Assembly: GCA_963969395.1 (NCBI GenBank)
Contig: OZ017797.1
Span: 40,176,001-40,240,000, forward strand
DNA length: 64,000 nucleotides
From: Pseudoscleropodium purum
Lineage: Eukaryota > Streptophyta > Bryopsida > Hypnales > Brachytheciaceae
Direction: 5' to 3'
Shown here: in pieces, positions 1 to 12,989 of the stretch
How the letters are laid out: each line of letters opens with the position of its first letter
How positions within the stretch are numbered: position 1 is the first letter of the stretch
Position numbers and translations under genes: made by a program
The notes under the pieces: model-generated
Told to the model about the DNA's origin: nothing
The model's database searches: none
The model's input: only the letters and a program-made list of their open reading frames with translations

Positions 1-1800
1 AGACTACTAATTCCCACAAGTGGAATCGGCGGCTTTCACCACTCAGAGCCTCCGAACGAAATTCTCGCAGTGGAGACCTTGCGCGTTGGCAGCACAATCG
101 CGAGAATCTGAAAGTCTAGTGATGAAAAACGGCAACAAGCTTGCGCGCATATGAACATGCATCCACTTACAACATTCTCCAAATCTTAGAATAAGAAAAG
201 AATTTGGTGATGTCAGTCAACCCCAAGTCCACTTGCATCTGCTGCTCGAACGCCGCAGCTGCGGGGGTGCCCCCCATGTCGAACCCCGACACCTCGTGCG
301 CATCCCCAGGCTCCCGAGTCCCTGGGATTTCGCAACCGGGACCACCGCACTAGAAATCCAACCAACATCACAACCGGGATCAGTGGATCACCACACGAAC
401 ATTCGACATGTAAACTTCAGATAACGTCCATTCTACTCAGATCACTCCCAGGCACGTAAGGTCTCCAATTCCAAACTGCTTCCCCAAAACGCTTTCACTC
501 GGTACCGATCCTTGACGATCTCAGTTACACACGAGAGCCGACCGCACTAGCTACATGCAAGACCAGTAATCACAACCACTTCCTGAACGACGTACTGGTA
601 CTACCACGACTGTCTGTCATATATTTGATCTTCACGTCCATCAAAATCCTCACGCATGCTGTTCCCAACCGTCACCCCTAACCCGTCTGGCACTAGCGAG
701 CCGTCACCATATTCGAGCCATCATATCATTCCTCCTAAATGAACTGAACTTACCCTTCTGGCAGTGGAACCCCATTGCGAAGCCAAACTGGATGACATAC
801 CCATAACAGCGTCGCCGCCACCCCACCTACCACAGTGACCCATCTGCAGCACCTGCATCCGAGCGCGGGGGGCACCAGGTGCAGGCCCAAAGGGACCCAA
901 GCAGCCAGCTTTAGTCCAGGCATCCGGAGGATCGCCGTCTTCCCATGGAAACCACGGCTCCATGCGCGAAGACTTTTGTGTCCAAGCAAACAGGCACCAC
1001 GGCGGTGACTGAGTGCTTCGGATGTAACTTAAGTTAACTCAGTCCGTGAGTAAGTGTGGTGCTAGTACCACGCAGTGGCGTGAGAAGTCCTCTAGGCAAA
1101 GGCTCAGGTCCTGCAAGGAGACTACTGTAAGCTCGGAAGGATCAAGCTGGGCCTGGTTGGGTCCCCAGTCCCCAGTCTCGCAGGGATTCACTCATGAGGC
1201 AGAGTTTGGAACTTACTGGTGGGAGTGCTTCTTGTGGCGTGAGCACTGTGCCTGAAATACGGGGCAGGGGTGAAACCGCGTGCGCCTGTCACCACGATGG
1301 AGAGGGCCTGCCCCCGCGCGTCCTTTGCGTGCGTGGCTGTTCCGTTTCTGTTCTGTTGTGCCGATCAAGACGATATCCGCGTTCTATTTTTGCCCGGTGC
1401 CGCACGAGCAGTTCTCCCGGAAATAAGTTACTTTAGCTCACTACTGTACAGTACCCCAGTTGGGCTCTTCTCGTGGTCCTAGCTGTTGTGTACACTGTAC
1501 AGCACTGTATCGCGTTTTTTAGTTCGATATACTTCCGGGATTCTACTGTCCTGTAGATCGCAACCCTCGCTCACCTGTGGAAATCATACTGTAGACCAAC
1601 ACGCTGCATGGAGGCCGGCCACGAAGGGCACGTAACTGAACTGAACTTGCGTAGCGGATGACACCCAGCCACTGGCTGGAAACGTGGGTACTGGGTAGGG
1701 GAACTACTGTATGGAGATGGGTCCTGTCTGATTTTCCGAAGGGCGACGCTACACTCACTGGAAGGGCGGAAGTGCACACTTCGATTTTCCATTCAGGAGA
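1..1800. other. Unassigned island of higher GC, no supported gene
   Basis: Base composition is clearly richer in G and C than most of the window, but I find no ORF with recognisable protein content; the ORFs are short and overlap in opposite frames. TACTGTA/TGTACAGTA-like words recur at about 1440-1710 and again near 9245, and ACTGAACTGAAC occurs near 741 and 1640. It could be old gene-flanking DNA or part of an unrecognised transposon. Confidence 0.4.
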
Positions 1801-1991
1801 TCCGTCGTTTCAAATGGGGGGGAGTGGTAGAACCCTGGAAATAAATTTTCAGAGAAATGCCCTCCAAAGAAAAATGAAATGGAAGATGCATCGACCGGGC
1901 AATTGGTTTCTTGTGTTTGGGGTTCTTGATGAATTTTGGAATTGGAATCACAAAAGTTTTCAAAAGCATCTCCACCTTCATATTTCACCTG

Positions 1992-2882
1992 AAATCCCAA
2001 AGATCATTTTTTTGGCATTGTAGATATTTTGAGCAGCTCACAACGGATGGAATTTTCATTTTTTTTTTTAAATTCCACAAAACATGTGGTAAAGAAGTAG
2101 CTTTAAGGCCCAACAATTTTCATAACTTTTGACTACATGGTTAAAAAGTTATTGCATAATATGTAGTTTTCATTGCTTGATGGGTAACTCAAAAAAATTC
2201 TTAAAAATCACTTTCTTAAGAAATAAAAATATGAAATTGTTTTTTTAGATTTATATATGTATGGCAAGCTTTGAATCATTCCATTTGGATTTATGAAGTG
2301 AAAGATATGAGGAGTTTTAGTTTGTGGGCACATATGGATTCTCCACTCTAAAATTAACTTTGTAATCCCTTATTTAACTGAATTTTTAATATTTTTTTAA
2401 AAACAAAAAATCATGGAATGAAGATTGTTTATTACAACATTGCAACTGATGGGATTGGCATTTTTCAATTTCATAACTAAATTCTAAACAATTTCATAGT
2501 TTGAATCATTTTTACTTATTTCTAATTACTCTACAATTCCAAATGATTTGAAAATTTTCAAGCATTTAGCCAACTTGCATTGAAGAATAAACCCAAAGAG
2601 GCACAACCATTTTGAAGATTGTTCCATACAAATACAACCTTGTGAAGTGCAGTTGCTTGTATTTTACAAGGCCAATAGAAGGACTTTTGTCAATTCAAAT
2701 ACTAATATCTTGCAATCTACACGGTGGAAATTTCAAGAATTCTTTTACATCTTCTCAAATAAGATCCCATGGTTTCATATGTCCAAAAATGTTTTTTTTT
2801 TTTTTAATTTGATACTTGCACTAGAAATGACAATTTTAAAGTATTTTTGGTGAAAACCTAGTCAAAAGCCTTTAAAGGATAT
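1992..2882 (+). mobile_element. Degenerate copy of the TTAA-ended MITE family (copy 1)
   Basis: This stretch aligns by eye along its length with the intact copy at 11086-11915: a block around AAGTAGCTTTAAGGCCCAAC, then a TTTGGATTTATGAAGTGAAAG-like block, then a CTAGAAATGACAATTTTAAA-like block close to the right end. The right terminus near 2870-2882 retains CCTTTAAAGG, a decayed form of the family end. The left TTAA is not preserved. No coding capacity is seen, as expected for a non-autonomous element. Confidence 0.6.
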
Positions 2883-3189
2883 ATTCATTGTTGGTATAAT
2901 CAAGAATGGAATATTTATTTTTGTGTAAAAGAATGGATTTCAAATCCAAAATTATCCTAGTACCTCCAACTTCACTTCTACATTGACTTGTTCTAGTAGT
3001 GCATGTGAAACAGACTAATTTTCCAAAGTGATATTAGTTGTAAAATAATAATAAAATAAAAGGTATTTTCATCTTCTTGGTGAACCCACTTGTTCTAAAC
3101 TTGAAATATACTTCACTTTATAATTCTATTATCACTTAGTCAAATTGCACTAAAATTAAGATATTAAAAAATTTGTAAGATGGAACACA

Positions 3190-3245
<56 letters not shown>

Positions 3246-4180
3246 TTCATAATGCCCTTCCAACGTTGCATAAGTCCCAAAACAAATTTTGGGGTCATTG
3301 TATGGCTAACATAAAATATAATAATTTATTTAACAAGCATCATCCTTATATCAATGATTCACTGCTTGTGAATACACACACATACATAATACATAGGCAT
3401 AAAATTCCTCTCATTTAGCATTTGTCAATATAAAAACTCCTCCCCTTTGGTTCAAAGTCAATAAATAAGTTAGTCAAAAAATTTAGGTGATTCTTTATTA
3501 AGGTGTGAAAATCTAAAATTGCCCCCATCAAATTGGGACTTCTAATTTAGAATCTAATTTTACCTTTGTACAATTTAGACAAAATTGTACAAAAGTCTTG
3601 CATTATGAAAACTCATTCTAGAATTGGGATTGGATTGAAAAGGTATGCAAACCAAAAATCACCTCCATTCAATTTTGCCTTCTTGCATCCCTAAGGTAGT
3701 GAAAATAGTATAAGGCCTTACATTATGACATTTGGAATTGGGATTTAAAATGTTGATATTGGGTTGAAAAGTGATAATTTTGTAAGATCATTTAGCACTT
3801 GTGACAGTTTCTAGGCATTTTTGGTATTGACAAGCAATTTGAAGTGAAATTTCCTCAATTTTTCTTTCTTAAGCATGATTTGAAATGACTCTCTATATTT
3901 CTATCTTGAGCTTACTCCTCATAGGCACTATTCCATTATCTGAAGTGCAATCCAAATATTCTTATGTCTATTTTGTGTGATATTTGATGTGCTTTCAATG
4001 ATAGTTTTCTCAAGTTCTACTTTTATATGAGTATCAATCAAAAGGTAGTACTAATATATTTAGAGGGCCGTTGGCTGATCCAATGATGAAGCCCTTACTA
4101 GATTGAAAATACTGGAAAATTTTAGCACTCTATGCAAATATGAAGATGCCAATGAACCAATTAAATTAATCAACAGCTCA
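2883..4180. other. AT-rich DNA with no assigned feature except an (AT)n tract
   Basis: I see no ORF above background, no RNA gene and no clear repeat boundary here, apart from the dinucleotide run listed separately at 3195-3244. Confidence 0.5.
3195..3244. repeat. (AT)n microsatellite
   Basis: An uninterrupted alternating A/T run of about 25 dinucleotides. It can extrude a cruciform and is likely length-polymorphic. Confidence 0.95.
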
Positions 4181-4327
4181 CCAAGTTTTCTTTGTTTCTT
4201 TTGAAACTGATCAGATGCTTTGTGCAGTCCACCGAGTTGTTATTTTTCTTCCTGGAACAAACGCTCCGACAATTCTTTGGCCCACCGAGCCGTTTTGGAA
4301 GGTTCAAACCTGTTGTCAATTCAATTG

Positions 4328-4376
4328 AATTTGTTCACATTCTGCCCCTTAATGACATCCAGAATGTGAACCAATT
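4328..4376. other. Short stem-loop, 17-bp arms, 15-nt loop
   Basis: AATTTGTTCACATTCTG at 4328-4344 is the inverse complement, with one mismatch, of the 17 bases at 4360-4376. The surrounding 4180-4460 block is less AT-rich than its flanks. The hairpin could be a chance structure, a decayed foldback element or a small-RNA precursor; the sequence cannot decide. Confidence 0.55.
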
Positions 4377-5279
4377 CTGGAGTGTCTCCTTCCATCTTTT
4401 GTAGAAACTAGATGCAAAATGAAAACCTCGTTTCATCGTTCAATGGAAAGAAAAGACCGTTACGAGGTCAATATTATGGATGATGAACAAAGTGATTTAG
4501 GGCAATGTTCCATTCAACCAACTCCTCATTCCATCTACATTATAGTTGAATTTTCATCATGAGTAATTTGATTAATTTTTTTTAATGTAAGTAATATATT
4601 TGTACAAAGATATAAGCAAAAATCTGCACAAAAATGGATACAAAAATTAAAAAGGATCGAGGGTCAATGGATTAAATTTAAGTGCTTGTAGGGCCTTTCT
4701 TCAATTTTTTTTGGGTACTTGTGCGTTTGTTTTCATTTAGAATAAACTCTAAGTTTCAAAATAAAGTAGAAGTACCTATTTTGGATAACTTAAGCATTTC
4801 AGATTGGATGATGTGGAAAAGTCATTGGAAACTGAGTTCAGTGTGTGCAAAAATAAGGTTCTAGAAGAATGCTACAAAAAAAAATTCTCCAAAAATGAAT
4901 ATTTTATTGAATGTAAAAGTGGATTTTACACCTGGATCCATTTTAATTTCATAGACTCACCTATTGTGGTTAGCTTTGGCACTTCTCCCTAGGTCAAGAG
5001 GGAAGAGAAATTGAGTGGATGAGAAGGTACAAATCAAGAATCTTTTTCAATGACCATTGCATCCAGTGATTGTCTACAATAGGTTAGCCTATGAAACAAT
5101 TACAGAGAACTGTCCAAAATAGATACTTCTACCTCAATGCTTAACCAAACCAATTTTTTGAGTGTAAGATCCCACCTTCAGATGAATTGGCACTTAACTC
5201 ATCCCAAGGTGAGAACTTCCACCTAGGTAACACCAGTAAAATTGTTGAAGTTTCCAGCTTGGTCCTGGGTTGACCACTT

Positions 5280-5400
5280 AGGAAAGACCCGTTGGACATG
5301 ACGGTCTAGTGCCGTCATTGTTCGTGTGTAGGTCGGGGTGAACTAACCATCTTGCTTGTCCCTCCAAAGTCATTCCGGGGGTGCATGAGAAAAAAAAAAC
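5280..5400. repeat. Dispersed repeat, shared with 20280-20345
   Basis: The block ending in a CTTGTCCCTCC word, then an AAGTCATTC word, then CATGAGAAAAAAAAA resembles the block at about 20285-20340, which has CTTGTCCTCCC, AAATCATTC and CATGAAAAAAAAA in the same order. Both are short GC-richer patches in AT-rich DNA. The A-run after the conserved part could be the tail of a small retroposed RNA, which is inference. Confidence 0.4.
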
Positions 5401-6540
5401 TCCCTATTTATTGCTTAAAAAAAATTTATACTCTACACCCCTTGCAATGGAAATCGTCCATGTGTTTCAAAAAATGAAAATAAATAAATAAATAATAATA
5501 AATGTTTAGCACTTTAATGCCTAGTTGTTACGAATAAAGCCTATATGTGCTATAATTTATGATTTTTTCAACTATTCCAAATCTTTTATTATTATTTTTT
5601 TAATTAAGAAATTATACATATTTTCAAATTTAAAAAAAACTCACATAGATCTTGTTAAATCAATTTTAGAAGCATCTAGCTTTTAAAATTCACCAATGAT
5701 ACATTTCTTATTTTAAAATTTTAATATGATTGGCAAAATTTATGAAATCTCAAGATGGCAAAATGTGAACACATTTTTGTTTTTGTTTTATTCAAATAAT
5801 AAGTCTTGGTATGCTTATTTTTTCCTTTATTGCAAAAGAAATCCTAGACTCATGGTTGGTTTACATTTTTTAATCGATAACACCACACATCTATTGGAGA
5901 GACATCAACAAATTATGATTAGTAATTTTCTTTTGTATTCAAAAAAGCTCACCACCTTTTTTCTAGAAACTCCTATTGCAAGAAGATTGACTTTGAAGCA
6001 AATGAATGGTGTTTGCAAAGGTGTAGGTAGTACTTTGTATTTAAAGATTAAATTTTAAAAATAGGTTTTATTAGTCTTTTACAAAGGTACATCCCTCACC
6101 TTTTGATCCCCTACACATAATATTTATAAGAAAAATACTTGTGTTCCACAACTTAAACAAGTTGATAGGATAGCTTCAAAGTTGGTAAGATAGCTTCACA
6201 ATTTGATTTGGAAGAGGGAGTTGCAACACCAAGTTTTGATTTCTTTTTAAAGATAACTAAACAAGTTTTTATAGTTAATTCCTCTAATTCCAAAGATGTT
6301 CAAAATTAGATAAAAAGGAGCCAATCCATGTGCTTTGGTTTGCATAAAACTTTTGGGAGTTTGTTATTTACTACAAGTGAAAATTTTTAATTCATATTTT
6401 GAATGAGAGACCTTCAACCAATGAAGAAAAGTTCCCAAATACAAAATTACTCAACTAAAAAATAGGGGGCATGTTTTTACTTGGAAGCATGCCCTTGTAG
6501 GGTTGTGCCCTAACATAAAGCTTGGTTCAACAAAACCTTC
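5401..6540. other. AT-rich DNA, nothing assigned
   Basis: The only open frame of note, 5726-6058 plus strand, encodes 110 residues of low-complexity hydrophobic and basic composition with no motif I recognise, and I treat it as chance. Confidence 0.45.
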
Positions 6541-6543
6541 AAA

Positions 6544-6900
6544 ATCCTAACCCTAAAGGACCAAGGAGCCCACTTTGGATTTTTTGAGAATTTGGATAAG
6601 CTTTGTTGACTTCATTAGTTGAAATTTTGTATGAAATTTTTAGAGTACTAGATGCCAATCATCCTAATCTGCATCTCTTGTTTTATTTCATGTCATTCCA
6701 ATAAATATTACAAAAGTTTAGAATTTTTTATTTATTTCAATGTTAAAAATATAATACAGAAATAATTGATTAATTTGGTTGTATTTTATATATTTATATC
6801 TAATCAAAATGAACCATTTGAACCATTTGATTTGGAATAATGAGGCGAAAGTTATGAGTTTTATTTTACAACAATGAAGTTAGGGAAAAATTAGAAAGTC
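6544..6900 (+). mobile_element. Fragment of the TTAA-ended MITE family
   Basis: It begins with a TAACCCTAAAGGACC word, the terminus of the family also seen at 12633 and 58400, and near 6830 carries a block like ATTTGGAATAATGAGGCGAA that matches the internal TTTGGATTAATGAGGTGAAA block of copy 3. The middle is deleted or diverged and the right end was not found. Confidence 0.4.
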
Positions 6901-8149
6901 ATCTTTTGCATGCAATTTTGAAAAACTTCAAAGAAAAAAAACACAAAAGATTTTCATTATTTACTTGAACATTCTCATTGTTATAATTAAAAATTCTCAA
7001 TTTCTTGCAAAAGCCATTAGCAAAATAAATTATTCTTTCATTTAGTAACAAATTCTACTTCATAATTTTTTTCAAGATGAGTATGAAATCTTTTTGGATC
7101 AAAATTTTTTTACCTATATTCTTAACCTATTTTCTAACATATGGACTAAAATGCACAAGTTATATGACATGATTATTATTTTTTAAATATTTAAAGAAAA
7201 AATTTCGCCTTTGAACTTGCAATTGGTGTGATATTCACTCTAAAATTGTGGGACAATGTACTTGAGCAAGTTACCAAAGGATCCTACGGTTGAATTTGTT
7301 AAAAAGTAATTATAGAAGAATATTTTAGGCTTTTTTAGGGGACGAGTATTTTGAAGTAGTTTGGATCTCTAAACATGAATCAAAGTATTTTACTTTAGTT
7401 GTTAAAAATACCAAAGGATCCCACTAGTAAGGGAAGGACTTCAACCCAAAGTTATGACCAATAATTATGGGTACCATTGTTTCTAATTATAGCATTTTTA
7501 CTTTCTTCTATACAAAATATCTACGTATATGAAACAAGCAACTACATTATGGAAACTTTGTCCCAATTGCCCCCCCCCTCGCTTTTCAAGTGAGCTCAAT
7601 TATTTGAACAATTACTTCCTCAGCATAGGTTTAGATTTTGTATTAGATAACCGATGAGCTGCGGTAGCAGTGAGTAGATTGTTGGACATAACCGGTTGTT
7701 CATTTTTCAATGACAACCTTTAATCTTCATAATCCAAAGATGTAGGAAGCAAGTTGAAAAGAAAGAAGGTTATGAGTTGCGACTTATGATGGTGACGGTG
7801 ACGGCTACCTAATGGTATAGAGCCATTTTAGCGTTGAAAAGTCCACAACCGGTTATGTATCACTTTGGTTCAACTAGTTATGCAAATATGTTAATTGCTT
7901 TGAAGGTTTTTTTTAAAGTTAATTTAAAAACTATTGACAGTATTTGCAATACTAGGTTTGGTTCAAAATGTGATATTGAGGATGTGAGGGGTTAAGGGCC
8001 CCATCTCCACCCAAAAACTTTGGGTTGGAGCCCCCCAAAATGAAGTGAGTGTTTTGATTGAAAGATAGCTATGGATCCAAAGCAAAGACCCAATCCAAAC
8101 ACTCCATTTCTTTGGACTCCGACTGAAAATTTTTGGGTGTGAACGGAAG
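6901..8149. other. AT-rich DNA, nothing assigned
   Basis: No supported gene or repeat boundary. A short C-run occurs near 7568. Confidence 0.45.
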
Positions 8150-8290
8150 GCCACTTCCTGCCTTCGCGGCTGCAGGGGCCTGAATGTGGGATTGCCAAAT
8201 GGTAGCCTAGGAGTAACTTAGTCAGACAGACTCGGATGAACCCGGCATGAACTGAACGGAACTGAACTGAAGGGGTGAATGCCTGATGAT

Positions 8291-8558
8291 GGCAGGACGT
8301 TAAATCATGCCCAGGAAATGGGCCCCGCAGGGTAATTTGGGGGTTTACTGGGGTGAAAGTTTTCAAAAGCCCCCTATTTTGAGCTGTGTCTAGGTTACGT
8401 TCTAGACATCTCCTAGCAAAATTGAGGTCTCTGATTGCAATTATGAATTCAGAATTTGCAAAATAAAATTGTGTGAAAAATAAAAAATTCCTGCATTTTC
8501 CCCTGGGGTAAATTCAGCCTCCTGGGCCCATTTCGTGGGCATGATTTAACGTCCTGCC
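8291..8558. repeat. 35-bp inverted repeat with ~200-bp spacer in a GC-richer island
   Basis: The 35 bases at 8291-8325, starting GGCAGGACGTTAAATC, are the inverse complement of 8524-8558 with one mismatch. The word GCCTGATGATG also stands in direct orientation at 8281 and 8556, next to the arms. The surrounding 8150-9350 DNA is GC-richer than its neighbours and has no supported ORF. It could be a foldback transposon remnant or a rearrangement. Confidence 0.75.
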
Positions 8559-8602
8559 TGATGATGCCCCATCATATGGTATTGAACTGGAAACGTGGGG
8601 GT

Positions 8603-8680
8603 AATGGTGGTGGTGGTGGTGAGGCTCCAGCCGTGCCTGCCTGATTCCTAAAGTGGAAGTGGAAGTGGAAGTGGAAGTGG
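8603..8680. repeat. Two microsatellites: (GGT)n and (GTGGAA)n
   Basis: About five GGT units at 8605-8620 are followed by about five GTGGAA units at 8652-8680. The minus strand translates as histidine- and proline-rich peptides, which are an artefact of the repeats. Confidence 0.85.
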
Positions 8681-9214
8681 GGGCAGCCACCAGAGGGAAG
8701 TAATGAAGGGGCACTCCATCGACGTGCTGGAATGAAATGATTCGCACTCACGGCTTCAGTTGGTCCCTGCCTGTCTGTAAATTTGCACAAACTGGACTGA
8801 ACGGGGTTTCTCAAGTATGCTAAGTTCTTTCATTTACTGGATGAAAAATACAACGGGATTTCTGTTCTAAAATTCTGAAAAAAACACGCAGAGGAAAGAC
8901 TGCCACAGGAAGTTGGGCAAGACGGAGGAAGGGAAGGGAAGAGAAGCTGGGCGAAGCAAAGCTGAAGCTCGGGATGGGACTCACGGGACTCACAAGTGGA
9001 CTGAGCCAGTGAACGAAGTTATACGGAGTAAAATTTACTGAAAGGCTAGCTACAGCAGCCGTTGATATTATTTGCAATTTGCAGATGACTAGCACAATTG
9101 ACGTTGATCATTAAAGCCAGAGCCTTAACTTACTGTAATGATGTCGGTGCCCACTCATCAATAGGAGCGACATTATCTTACTGCAGTTTTTTCCGTTTTT
9201 GTTTCCCTGTTTGA

Positions 9215-9245
9215 GTGTGTGTGTGGGGGGGGGGGGAGGGGGGAT
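9215..9245. repeat. GT run followed by G-rich tract
   Basis: A short GT dinucleotide run leads into two G runs of about 12 and 6 bases. Such G tracts may fold as quadruplexes and are prone to length error in assemblies. Confidence 0.8.
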
Positions 9246-9399
9246 GTACAGTACAGCTTGTAGTTATAAATATCATACGGTATTTTGTTGATTTTGTGTT
9301 TAATAAGACGGAGTGCTGCAATTGGATTTACTTCACAGCCTTGGTGAAAGTACAAGGGTATTCACATTTTAAAATCTGTATTCCGAATTAGCTAAAAGT

Positions 9400-11085
9400 C
9401 GCCAAAAACAGGGCTGCAAGCATGACTAAATGGGCTACATTTCCAAAATTAACACTGATATTCTCATTTTCTTAGCTATTATTTTTAATAAAAAATGGGA
9501 GCACGGTCAGTCTTTTTTCTAAGAAATATTAAATTTAGGAAACTCAAATAAGAGGCATAAATTTGTTGTAAATTTAGTCAATATTGTGAACACTGCTTTG
9601 CTTTACAAGCCAGGATCACTGGCTGCAAGATAATGGAGTGGAGTCTAGTCACTCTTCGAATAAAATGCAAAAGAAGATAATGGAGTCTCCTCCAAGCTAC
9701 TCCGTAATAAGCTAGCCAAGATGAGTTGTCTCTCCATGTGCTATGGTACCTCCGGCCACTTCCGTCACTTCCCGGCTGCACTAAATTAATTTGTGTGCAT
9801 TGATTTTGCAATTCGCTTGGTTTGCTGCTTTCTTTCTGCATTTAGATCTCAACATTAATCATATTTCTCTTCTTTTCCGTCTTGGAAAAGTGTTAATAAT
9901 CATGTTTCTTTCGAGCTTTTCTCAAACATCATTAGTAGTAGAATCTTTTTCTTTCCATCTTATTCCATCATGTACCTCTCAAATTGAATCATGAGTCCCA
10001 ATTACCAATTTAACCACTAAATGCCTAAGGCTTTTTTTGAATTTCTTAGAATTTGTTCTAATTTGAACAATAAGCCAACATTTTGATAAGTTTTATCAAT
10101 TTAAAAAAAAATTGTAGCCATACAAATTCAAACTAGGCATGTTAGAGATTTCATGGAAAAAGAAAATACAATAATATTACTTATAGATTGAAAGATTATA
10201 ATGTTCAAACATGAAGGTGTTAAAATTGTGAAAGTGGTTTTGAAGTTTTTCAATCCTCTTTTCACATGTCAAGTTTGGAATTGTGGTCACCATAAAAAAA
10301 AAAATGAGATTAAAGGGCATAACATGCATAATCCTAGTTGATTTACACCTTCTCAAAATCTACTCTACAATTTCTTTAAAGTGAATAACTTACATGAATA
10401 AAAATCACATTTAATTTTGTTGACATTAGAATTTGATGCCTTGGGCATTTACAAATTAATTACAGTTTACAAGAAATTAGATTTTTCAAGATCTTCTTTG
10501 ATTCCTAAATATTTGTGTATCAAATTTTTTTCATTTAAAAAAATTTGTAATTGTATGACCTTGTACTTGACTAGTATTAGGATCATACACTAGAAACATT
10601 GGGTTTAAAAGCAATACATGTATCAGAATAAAGTGAAGCAAAATGTATTTTTCAAAATTGCCTAGACTTTTGATAATGTGACTTTGACAAGCTTTCAAAT
10701 CCCATAACTCAATTTTTTTTGCATAATAGACTTGGAAACTTCATATTCAAGTTGAGTCTCAAGCTAGGAAGAAGTATGTAAATTCTTAAAGTAAAGAAAT
10801 GATGCACTCTCCCTACCCATGTTGAAGAAAAAAATGCATAATTTTTTTTCCACTATTAAATCTTCTTGAAAATTACATTTCCTCGGAGTCTTTTTGTTTT
10901 CCTAATCTCAGAAAAAAATGTGGAGAAAATTTCACACTTCATTTCATATGATAAAATTTTGAAAAATCCATTTTTGGCTTGTAAGGAGCTTTTTGAGGTT
11001 CAAAAATTATGACATGGCATCATTGCCACGTAGCTTTTAATTGGACAAAAGAAAAGTTTCATGAAAGTAAGTGTACACAACATTA
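9400..11085. other. AT-rich DNA, nothing assigned
   Basis: I see no credible ORF, RNA gene or complete element between the GC-richer island and the intact MITE at 11086. Confidence 0.45.
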
Positions 11086-11915
11086 TTAAACCGTAAAGCA
11101 TTAAATTGCGTTTTTTGGCAACTCAGTAATTTTAGGCAACTTACTACAAATGGAATTTTTTTATTTTTCTTCTTTGAAATTTTCACACAACATGTGCCCA
11201 AAGAGTAGCTTTAAGACACAACAAGTTTCATAGCTTTTGACTACATAGTAAAAATGTGATTGCATGATATGTCATTTTCATCACTTGGAAGGCAACCCAG
11301 AAAATTCTTTAAAAATCACTTTTTCTTAAATAAAAATTTGAAATTGGTTTCTTATATATATATATATATAAAAGAAACCAATTTTGATTAATAAGATGAA
11401 AGTTACGAGGAGTTTTAGATTGCAGGCACTTAAGGAATCTTTAGTCTAAAAGTCCTTTATTTATTTTGGCATTTATCAATTCCATAATTAAATTCTTATC
11501 AATCTAGTGTTTTGAATCATTTTCTACTTTTTTCTACTTACTGTTTTTTTCCTATATGTTGTACAATTCCAAATGATTTGAAAATTTTCAACCATGTAGC
11601 CAATTTGCCTTGAAGAATGAATCCAAAGAGTAATCACCATTTTGGACATTTTTCATACAAATGTGACCTTGTAAAATGCAATTGCATGGTTTTATGCAAG
11701 GCCAAAAAAATAAATTTTGTCCATTCAAATGCTAATATCTTGCCATCTACAAGGTAGAAAATTCTGAAATTTTCCCACATCTTCTCAAATAAGTGTATGA
11801 CAAGATTCTATAGTTATATATGTCCTAATTTATTTTAATTTGGTACTTGTACTAGAAATGGCAATTTTTGGAGCATTATTGGTGAAAACATAGTAAAAAA
11901 ATCTTTAGAGGTTAA
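11086..11915 (+). mobile_element. TTAA-ended MITE, near-complete (copy 2)
   Basis: An 830-bp non-coding element bounded by TTAA at 11086-11089 and 11912-11915. The right end reads CTTTAGAGG before TTAA, and the left reads TTAAACCGTAAAG, so the termini are inverted repeats of the form CCNCTAAAG. The interior matches copies 1 and 3 in the same orientation and 57501-58416 in the opposite orientation. No transposase is encoded, so it must have moved in trans. A (TA)n run of about nine units at 11354-11371 lies inside it. TTAA target duplication is the hallmark of piggyBac-type transposases; the family assignment is inference. Confidence 0.7.
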
Positions 11916-12970
11916 AATTAGAAGGACTAGTATGATTTTTTTTTAAATTAATAATTTGTTTGAAAATTAATAAATATTTTTTCTTAACTTCAAGGTATCC
12001 ATAAGGTAATCTTAGAAGTTGAACAATTTTCTTCATTGCATAGCAAGGTAATAGTCATGACTTTTAATGATGTCATCACTTTTTATAGTGTCATTGTTTT
12101 GCTATAAAGTTAGAGGAATTATTTTGGATTCATATTCTTTAGTGGACATATCTATTAAATAATCTCTACAACTAATTGGCTTAAAATTTTTTTATTAATT
12201 TTTGTGGTCAAGACTAGTATTGTACAAGGGGCTAGCCTAAACAAATTGGGGTTAAAAAATAATGTGTGAGATATGACCAAGCAAAAAACAACACAACGTT
12301 TTTTCAAGGTTGCCCAAGCTTTTGACAATGTGGCTTTGTTAAGATCTTGAGCCTTATAACTCAAATTCTATTTTGCAAAAATATCTTCATACTTGAAATA
12401 TGAATAGAGCCTTGATTTTTGAAGAAGTATGCAAACTTTTGAAGCTAAGTAATGTTCTTCTCTACCTACCCAAATTAAAGTTAAAAAATAAATAAAAATT
12501 TGAGAAATTGTTGAATCTTGGTAAAATTAGATTTTCTAGAAGGTCATTTTATTTTTCAATTGAAAAAATTGAAAAAATAAAAAGCATTTAAGATATAAAA
12601 GAGCTTTTGGGATTAAAGTAATAGATGTGGTTAATCCCTAAAGGACCAAGGAGCTCACTTTGGGCTCTTAGGAAACTTAGAGAGGCCTCAACAACAAGAG
12701 TATAGGTCTTATTATATTAAAGAATGAAATACAAGTGAAAAGATATATTCCTTCTGTCCCAAAATGATTTTCCTTTAGGTCTTAATTTTTTGTCCCCAAA
12801 TGATCTTTGTATTGCATTTCAATGTGATATTGCGAATTAATCAACTTTAGATTTCAATTGCCATTTGGAACTAGCAAAACAACTATGAGCAATAGTTTCC
12901 CTCTATCCATACACAATCATCAATCAAAAGACAAATGAAATGACTAAAGGGGTCAATCAACATTGTTCAT
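11916..12970. other. AT-rich DNA with one MITE-terminus-like word
   Basis: No gene is seen. At 12632 the word GGTTAATCCCTAAAGGACC matches the TTAA-family terminus followed by the same AAGGAG and CACTTTGG words as at 6555, but I could not find its partner end. Confidence 0.4.
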
Positions 12971-12989
12971 TCTTATATTGTGCATCTTT

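Noticed and set aside
1430..1720. Repeated TGTACAGTA words as a copper-response (GTAC) promoter
   Set aside because: GTAC cores alone are too common to support it, and no gene is found next to them.
5726..6058. Open frame of 110 codons as a host gene
   Set aside because: AT-driven composition, no motif, no promoter or intron signals, and no neighbouring gene structure.
8514..8814. His- and Pro-rich open frames on the minus strand
   Set aside because: They are translations of the GGT and GTGGAA microsatellites; no other protein content.
8820..9095. Minus-strand frame of 91 codons, hydrophobic and Ser/Pro-rich
   Set aside because: Composition follows a purine-rich stretch on the plus strand; no signal peptide pattern with a sensible downstream domain.
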